Positions 57,021 to 64,000 of a DNA stretch of 64,000 nt are shown piece by piece; within the stretch, counting starts at the first letter, position 1; every line of letters begins with the position of its first letter. A program made the translations under genes and the position numbers. The DNA lies in the NCBI GenBank assembly GCA_015501585.1, contig JADNRY010000006.1, forward strand, positions 62,001 through 126,000, given 5' to 3'. The notes under the pieces were generated by a model. It saw only the letters and a list, made by a program, of their open reading frames with translations. It did no database searches and was not told where the DNA came from. This stretch comes from Rhodocollybia butyracea. Its lineage: Eukaryota > Basidiomycota > Agaricomycetes > Agaricales > Omphalotaceae.

Positions 57021-60000
57021 GGCGGTTGAAAATTGATGAAGGGAGTAATGAGCTGAAAAGAAAAACCGTTGCTCGCAAGCAGACGTCATTGTATGTGTCA
57101 GCAAGCCCCATCAAAAACTACGTCATCCGCTTTGGAGTTTGACTTTACGCAATGTCAAAGCGTCGCATATGCAACGAAGACTTGGTAGGTACGACGGTAC
57201 GATGGTTTCACCAACTCGAGATAACCTCTCATAATTTTATAATTATCCATGCTAAACCGTATTTTGAAATCAGCGATTAATCATCTGTCACCGGCAACTA
57301 CAGTAGTCCAATCTCCGATCGTGTAACCTACTTACACGGAAAGAAGATATCCGCCGGTTTTGTGGTTTGAAAATGAGAGAGACATGGGAAGTGAGTATGA
57401 ACAAATGGGGTCTGTAGTGAAGCAGGGATAACATTATTCGAGTCCCAGTTAAAAATACAAGAGCACCCTGCGCAAGTGGAGCAACAGCACAGGTAGAATG
57501 GAACGCGCTTCAATCGAAATTAGTGCGACGCTTGTAGAGACAAAGAAATTCATATCAGTGGGCCATCATACCGTAGTGCTGAGAGCAAGAAGATAAGATG
57601 TTGTTCCCGGCTAACGATAAATAATGGATAATAAAAGTCCTGAAAAGCACTATGTCTAATCTCGAGTATAAGCCAAGCTGGAACGTCCTGGCGATACTAG
57701 AGAACGAATATATGAGTCCTGGGATAGAGGATAGAGGATGAGAAGATGCGATCTCAAGAGCTGAAGCCTTGGCTGAAGCTGAAATGTAGTCTAGAGTCGA
57801 GATAGACTGACTAGGCGCCTACGAGCGCCATATATGATGATATGCAGACTCTCGCCTGTTTTATCTTATCCGAAAACAAGCCACCGCGCCAGCTTGTCAC
57901 GGAATTCTTAAAGTACAGAAAGTCAGTTCAACGTTCGGAGGAAGCAGTACTCCCCGGAATTAGGGGCAGCCCGGGTCTCTTGCTCATTCAGAATCAGGCC
58001 ATATTTAGAGGATTTTATTGATCAGTCCGTTCGACACATCTTTCTCTTTCCGGCGTCCCGACCTCAGTGAGCAAAACATCAAATATGTTGCAATGAACAA
58101 GCGCAAGTCACCCCGCATTTTCCTAGTCCTAGATATAAATCAAGGTAAAATTCAGCCAAAATCAGAATATTCAAAGTGCCGTCCAGAATCACGATCTCCG
58201 GTGGTACATTTTTGTCATCCACGATTCAATTCCCACGTCCTCTAACTCAAGGTATCGCCGTTCAAGATGGTCCCCAATCCAGAAAAAAGTAAGCAGTCAC
58301 AAATCTTTATTTCATATCCTTCAGGTTGTAAAAGCAAGTTTACTTTACCACTGAACCCACGAAATTTCGACAAATCTAATCACTTCGATCCCATCTGGCA
58401 GGTCCCAAGTTTCCTTCATCCGCGTTGCATCAGAAATGCTGATATCTAAAAGATAAATTTAGGTACTTTGTCTCGTGTACACAAAAGGGGAATCGGCGAA
58501 ACCGAGGAGTTGAGAACAACATTGAGTACTGTGAAAGGGGTGCGGTCGATGCACAGTGACATCAGTACACGAAATGAAAGAGGGAAGCCTTCCTCATGAA
58601 TATGATCGAGGTATTCATATCATCGATTCCCCAGGCGTCCGATGAATTCATACCCTGTGTAGTACACTCACAATCCGTGGGTGAAAATACAGGGGTTTGG
58701 CTAGAATGGATGATAAAACGGGGAAACCACTGCAACTTGTGTCATACCTTGCGCAAATTGCTACCCATCACCATTCAGAGCTCGAATGATTTCAGAGGGC
58801 CGTTTTAGCGGTCATATAGACCATATTTTTGGAACGATCCAAACTATAATCCACGAGTGACAAGCTGTGGCACGGCTGCCAATAGGGAGGTGTGCTGCAG
58901 AGTTCCAGAGACTTGCAAATCCAGAAGACCAACCATCATCAAGGAAATGGCATAATAAAGAGAATGCCAGGTGGATCCAGAGCCCAAGGGTTTGGGATTA
59001 AGGTTCAGTGTTGTTGATCATCTCATAAGTTGGACGTAGTTTCGAGACTGGCGCAGCGCATATTCGAATCAGAATTGAATGCTTCTGATACTCGGTGATC
59101 TTGGGGAAATGATACCGCCTTTATCAGAGCACTGGCATAGCCTGCATCGACTATACGAGTTACCGAGACCACATATGTGCGTACATGCGGAGTCAGCGAT
59201 ACTCTCATGGGCAACAATCACAACGTGTAATTGTTCAGTGTCTACTACGAGCTCGGCGTGACTAGACGAGTTACCGAGGCCACAGATGTGCGTACATGCG
59301 GAGTCACTGGTCAGCGACACCCTCATGGGCAACAATCACAACTTGTCTATGAGTTCAGCGTGACTACGGAATTACATTATCTCACCGAAGCTCTCTCCGA
59401 CGACATCAGTATGTAGACTAAACATGATCAAACATGAATCTCCAAATAAGTGGTCGAATCAGATAAACGTGTTCGTCGAAGTGATTGGTTCTTCTTCGCG
59501 TTGTACTCATACCGGTCAGCGTTTGACTGCCAATCTGAGAATCGGGCCCCATTCAGGACAGTGGCGATGCAGAAAGTAGTCTTCGCTGGTTTTACATAAG
59601 TTCAGCGAGTCCAAGTCTGTTCAAATCCGCACACAGAACGGATCAGGAAGACCTACAAAATATCAATGTGTTATCCGATGACCGTCTCATTCCCATTTGG
59701 ATGGGCCAGTGCAGAAAAAATACCGAGTCAACACGAGAAAGCGAAATGAAAGATGACTGAAGAGCTCATCCTGAGTGAATTTAACCCAGATTTACTGATC
59801 CTAGAAGTGTGTACACGAGGGACTTGATATATGTATTCAAAAAATGGGGTACAGACCTGTGTGCCCTCGTGGTTCCAGAAGCAAGTCCTTCGACAAAGAG
59901 CCCTGGTAGGAAATCGCAGATTGCGTTGGCGAGAACACTTAGGTGCCCCAATAAAAATACTGTAACGAAGTCACACAAAGCAAGCAGGGCTGGTGCTGCT

Positions 60001-60631
60001 CTTTATTCACGACAAGCGGACATTTATAAATATAACTAGAGCGTGCGAGGGGTAATGATAATTCGACCGGAATTCAGATTCTCCGAAAATTGTGTCACCA
60101 GTTAGCTCAATGAAATGTACTTGGATATCGCCGTACCTCCAGATGATGACGAAGGTGAAAGATAAGAATATGTATTGTGTTGAAGGCTGCCCACCAAGCG
60201 GCATATTGCGAGGTTATGTTATCATCAAGATGCATCAGCCTATGAAATTGTTCCCGTGGAAGCCACCTGTCGTTGCGAGTAGAATAAGGAGTGAAAACTT
60301 ATACTTTACAGATTCAGACGGCAAAGTATCGGGTCCCAACCTACAAAAATCCCATTTAAAATGAAGATCCCTCACTCATCAGGTTCGGATCTTCAGAATC
60401 GCCCGAACCCCGGGGATCCAGTCGTAAGTCCCTCCAATTCTTGATATTTTTAAATCTCCGCGGCAAAAGAGAGTTGATGGGACAGTGAAGTCCTGTGAAG
60501 TCATGCAGAGTCTAAACATGCGAGTAGTTGCAACGATAATACGATTAATAAATGGATTTCTGATGTTTTTGTTATTCCATGTTTTGTAATTCCGGGTATA
60601 AAAGGTGAAGGGACATGATTAAGCAGCCAAG
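57021..60631. other. 3.6-kb gene-poor interval upstream of the kinase
   Basis: Only short, unrelated ORFs on either strand and no recognisable protein motif. It begins with the kinase promoter and ends with the 3' flank of the dynein light-chain gene. It holds a tandem duplication at 59152-59345. Long leaders, non-coding transcripts or an eroded gene are all possible; I see no evidence for one over another. Confidence 0.5.
59152..59345. repeat. Two-copy tandem duplication, period about 110 bp
   Basis: ACGAGTTACCGAGACCACAT near 59155 recurs as ACGAGTTACCGAGGCCACAG near 59265; both are followed by GTGCGTACATGCGGAGTCA and later CTCATGGGCAACAATCACAA. The second copy has a small insertion (CTGGTCA). 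Confidence 0.75.
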
Positions 60632-61178
60632 TCAATAAGTCCGTATTGCTAGTGCAATGCATATACAAATCAGTGAATCCTGTAATCATGTTAGCCCAGT
60701 GTTCATTTCCAGGTTCGCAAATAACGAGAGGCATCGGGCCAAGCACCGAGGTGATACCAAATAAAAGGAACAAACATACGTTTGCAAACATTTCCTGAGC
60801 CACCGTATCACAATCTTCCCAATGACAAACCATATCCGCCCTGCCGCCCTGCCCCAACTGCTCGTTTATCTGGGTAAATACGATATATTTACTACAAGAG
60901 TTGCCACGGTTATTATTTGATCAAATGAATCAGACAGCAGATACGCACAATCCTTTAGGCTGAATCTCTAGCATCCTATCCTTGACCCTATCTCCAATCT
61001 CCTTCATCCATGATTTTACACGATCCCTGTCCTTTGGTTCAGGCCATACAGCTGAGCCTAATGTTGTCGACAGTAATTTCTTCGTATAAGCTTTCAGCAG
61101 CTCCGTATCAAACTTTGGGCGAGGGGAAGAAACTTCGGAGCGGGGAGTAGGAGATCGTAAGCCAGATGCATTGGCCAT
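60632..61178 (-). CDS. Tctex-type dynein light chain
   Basis: Three exons (60949-61178, 60780-60891, 60632-60679) with introns of 57 and 100 bp; 129 aa. Tctex/DYNLT light chains dimerise and bind the dynein intermediate chain and cargo. The signature is in exon 2: KGFKYIVFTQINEQLGQGGR then ADMVCHWEDCDTVAQEMFAN; exon 3 gives DSLICICIALAIRTY, the last beta strand. The 24-residue S/P-rich N terminus precedes FDTELLKAYTKKLLS. Length and order match the family. Without the last splice the protein would run into non-homologous sequence. Divergent from the PEX11-family gene with a 158-bp spacer. Confidence 0.9.
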
Positions 61179-61336
61179 GCCTTGGAAAAGGGCAAGGAGA
61201 CTCGAGGACGTGAATTAAAAGATAAAAGAAAATAAGGTCGTCGACGACGAGAGTGAACAGAACAACATTCGAAGCGCACGTGCATGTTAGCGCCCATAAT
61301 AACGCGTATTCGTCGTTTTGAACACAGCACACCAGG

Positions 61337-62686
61337 ATGTCTTCAATAACTTTTCCCCATTCTGCCCCTTCCTCTGCATCCCAGTCCTCACATCAGGACA
61401 TGAATGACAGTCAATACTACTCTAGTCAGTTTGACGGCAGTTCAGGTTTCCAGATGAACCCACTATCTGCTCATCCCCCAAGAACACCCCGAGTTTCTAC
61501 TGTTTCTTCGCATATGTACAGCTCTAGTATGTATGAAGAAAAAGATGAATTATCGGAAAACTCCCATAATGACGCCGAAAGCATTGACGAAGAAGAGGAT
61601 GTTCGCATGAAAGAAGCTGAGCGCCGGATTCATAGTGGAGAAATTTGGAGAGAAATTGTTCTTACCAGCAATGGTAGAGATAAAGCATTTGTGCGTTGAC
61701 TGTTTCTTCTGTCCATATACTTTAGCGAGACTTTCTTTAAATCTAGAAAATCATCCAATATTCGATCAAAGTATACTTATTATTTCATACAACGGTAACT
61801 GGTAGTCGGTTGTTGCGCAAATCATCCAAACGACAATGGGAACAGGAGTTTGTGAAACGACTAACTTCCGCAATGACAGGCCTTTCGTTTTCGCGGTATG
61901 TTCATCTGCACCTCCCCCTGTTATGTTTCACTGATTGTATCCCAGAAAATGTCTTTTGTTATTCAACTGGCTAACACCTCTGACTGCAATATTAGCCCAG
62001 CAGTCTGTACCTTTTTCATCCGACCACGTAGCCGAAACGAAATCACAAATACCGCGGCCCTTTTTACATGCGGTGATGAACGCTCCTCCACCGGTATTGC
62101 TGGAGTTTATGAATGCTATTTCGGACGACCTGTACACACTCTCGTTACTGGGAATTCTTGGTAAGAAGTTTGGAGACAGGGCAGCACGGTTTTCAGACTG
62201 GTGCTGGTTCCTTGCTACATTGGTTGGGCTCGTCGAGAATGGCGTAGAAAGACAGATGAATGGTAATCTTCAACACGAAGGTATGCTCGCCTCCGTTCTT
62301 CGCATTGCCACTGCTGACATATTACGCCAGTCGAGTCGCGACTGTATCAAGAATCACTTTCTGGAGCAACCGCGAAGTCGAAGCCAACTGCTACAAAGGT
62401 TGACGAAAAAGAATTAAATCGACTTCAAAAGCAGGACTACTGGCTACAGCTTACAAGAGCGAAGCTTTTGATGGATCTCATCTTCGTCTGTACGTTCTCA
62501 AGAGTCATCTTGTTATACCTGGGATGTGTTTTAACCTTTGCTCAAGGCTACGACATATTCCGGCTTAATCGAGCTAAAACCTCTGTCAAGGCTATTACTG
62601 GCCTGATTGCAGCCTTTCTCAGCACCGCCAAACTATTCGACCGTCATAAGAATGCTCTCATAAAAGCGCTCGGAGTAACATTATAG
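61337..62686 (+). CDS. PEX11-family peroxisomal membrane protein
   Basis: Five exons: 61337-61690, 61747-61895, 61946-62280, 62331-62489, 62547-62686; 378 aa. PEX11 proteins elongate and divide peroxisomes. The first ~100 residues are a polar, acidic extension. The family core starts at DKAFKIIQYSIKVYLLFH and includes RKSSKRQWEQEFVKRLTSAM, KCLLLFNWLTPL, FSDWCWFLATLVGLVENG and the C-terminal FRLNRAKTSVKAITGLIAAF then STAKLFDRHK. The architecture is like the fungal PEX11C branch, with the N-terminal extension. Naming the exact paralogue is not possible from sequence alone. Confidence 0.82.
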
Positions 62687-62845
62687 CTCGTTGATACTTA
62701 ATACCCTGGGTCGAATCAACATCTTATTCTTATATTTGTATAGAACTAATTCTTGCGGTATCTGTTCAAGTCCAGGTCGCATGTATTTCTTATCTTGTCA
62801 GAAAGATGCGAATATGCTCACTGATAGAAACTATCCCCAGTTGCA

Positions 62846-63222
62846 CTACCACAATCTCCATCTTGAAGTTGATGCTGATGTTGGAGAGTCTGCGTCCGTT
62901 TCTCGACTGTGCTGCAGTGCATCAACTTGAGCTTCAAGAACTGAGACTCTCTCTTGTGCGTCCACCATGTATTTTTGATGCGATAGACGCGTTTGAGCCA
63001 GCTGGAGTCCCTGCAAAAGCGGTTATGTTTGTAGATTTTAGCCAGAGAAAAACATACCAGGTAAACTGCAGAGCCCAGCAGAAATATAGGAATCATGGAA
63101 GGCAGTACATCCGAATACCACTGAGCGTGCCGCGACTTTGGCTTTTCTGAGCTGTACTGTCTCGAGATGTGATATCCCGGACGATGTCGAACGGATTGAA
63201 AACTGAAAAGGGCTCGTTGCAT
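62846..63222 (-). CDS. Small mitochondrial membrane protein with coiled coil, unrecognised
   Basis: Two exons of 165 nt each (63058-63222, 62846-63010) around a 47-bp intron; 109 aa. The N terminus (MQRALFSFQSVRHRPGYHIS) is basic, lacks acidic residues and looks like a mitochondrial targeting sequence. A single hydrophobic span follows (MIPIFLLGSAVYLGLQLAQ), then a heptad-like stretch (KYMVDAQERVSVLEAQVDAL). It ends RWRLW. The topology suggests an inner-membrane protein with a soluble coiled coil, possibly an assembly or subunit factor. I cannot name the family. Convergent with the PEX11-family gene, 159 bp apart. Confidence 0.7.
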
Positions 63223-63581
63223 TTTGTGACCGAAGATTGGCGGAATGACTGGTTTAAAAAGTGCTACACATGACAGTTGGAGACAGGCCCGGTTATACTA
63301 ATACGTCACCTTTAGTGCGGAACTTTAAGCTGAGGTCTTCAGGTCGCGCCACGTATCATGTAGCTAGCTAAAAAGCAGGAAAGAAAAACATAGGAAAAAG
63401 AGAATACTCATTACTGAGAGCTTCATAAATTTCTGGTGAGGCTGTTGAAGGAAACGATGTGACAGAAATTTCGGGCAACTACAACTCATTTATATAATTT
63501 GTACAGCCACACGGTCTAAGTCTTTCGCTTTAACTCTTTCAAGCCCGCTTTGACGGTGCTCCTTTTCTTTCCTTCTCTATC

Positions 63582-63972
63582 ATGGCTAACCATCTTGGAG
63601 GACTTGTAATCTCTACATCTCCAACTAGGCCTCTCTCTCCATCTTCCCGCAGCCAGTCTCCCTTTAGATATGTCCATTTCTCTGAGGAAATAAACGAGAA
63701 AGCGATACCTTCCAATGACCTGTCGGACAAGTCACTAATTGCAGGCTCTGTTGCTCGACTGCAGCAGCCTGTCTCTCCCTTTCCCCGAGGTTCTTCTCAG
63801 ATTTTGAGCCAGCCAGCGCCGCTGAGGTCTCCGTCGCAATCGCAGCCTTATTCTCGCTCTCGAGGGTTACGGATAGCTATTCTGAGACCTTGGCTACCCA
63901 TAATTTTATACGCCCTTACGAGCCTCGGCTTTCTAGTGGCCATCGCGTTCTACAAAGCTGAACTTTTCGCCG
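63582..63972 (+). CDS. First exon of a membrane protein, partial (runs off the window)
   Basis: Starts at ATG 63582 and stays open to a donor GGTAAGTTG at 63973; the rest lies beyond 64000. The first ~100 residues are S/P/R-rich (SPTRPLSPSSRSQSPF). Then comes one hydrophobic span (WLPIILYALTSLGFLVAIAF) followed by YKAELF. This resembles the N-terminal part of fungal TVP38/SNARE-associated Golgi-type proteins, but the evidence is a single helix and its flanks, so the family is tentative. Confidence 0.6.
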
Positions 63973-64000
63973 GTAAGTTGAAAATATGCCTAACGCGTTT

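Noticed and set aside
58018..60364. Several 60-90-aa ORFs in the gene-poor interval
   Set aside because: No start context, splicing or family features; lengths are as expected by chance.
62690..62760. tRNA-like GGGTCGAATC sequence
   Set aside because: Resembles a T-arm but no acceptor, D or anticodon stem could be formed around it.

Overview
The window is nuclear DNA of a filamentous basidiomycete, most likely an Agaricomycete. The evidence is the density of short introns (mostly 45-75 bp, GT-AG), F-box genes of the 'coiled coil then LNAPIxxxPNxILLxIF' type, Ty3/gypsy-like retroelements with zinc-knuckle gag, and single-copy fungal genes (NIPA, SEC12, TAF9, ISU1, RCK2-type kinase, PEX11, Tctex-type dynein light chain). 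Exon coordinates were worked out by hand from splice signals and from preservation of reading frame. No species is claimed.

Region 1 (1-35,500) is a nest of transposable elements. A degenerate GTAGCC minisatellite and AT-rich repeats (1-2,872) lead into a host LTR element, called A here (2,873-33,687). A is split repeatedly by later insertions, most with clean target-site duplications (TSDs): solo LTR B1 (4,533-11,444), which itself holds a 4.2-kb foldback element (5,195-9,429) and a reversed solo LTR of family C (9,541-11,367); a 2-kb TIR element (12,425-14,418); solo LTR B2 (14,459-15,982) with a hAT-like element inside; a two-LTR gypsy-like element C (16,134-29,522) that carries another solo LTR of its own family, a hAT-like element and a small foldback element; a diverged LTR D; and a 1.46-kb short terminal-repeat retroelement with an intact 338-codon ORF (31,718-33,180). 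Removing each insertion and one TSD rejoins the interrupted A or C coding frame, so the order of events can be read. The nest ends inside an F-box-like gene (33,688-35,470, minus strand) that is broken by LTR A, a nonsense codon and a third hAT-like copy.

Region 2 (35,500-64,000) is gene-dense euchromatin. In order: NIPA-type Mg transporter (+), an unrecognised 229-aa protein (-), aldo/keto reductase (+) with apparent 5-nt and 1-nt microexons, a large YML020W-like alpha/beta-hydrolase (-), SEC12 (+), TAF9 (-), mitochondrial Fe-S scaffold ISU1 (+), an F-box protein (+), an RCK2/SRK1-type MAPK-activated kinase (-), a 3.6-kb gene-poor interval, a Tctex-type dynein light chain (-), a PEX11-family protein (+), a small mitochondrial membrane protein (-), and the first exon of a membrane protein running off the right edge (+). 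Many neighbours are divergently paired over short spacers (TAF9/ISU1, hydrolase/SEC12, Tctex/PEX11), which suggests shared promoters. The genes are unrelated housekeeping functions rather than a pathway cluster.
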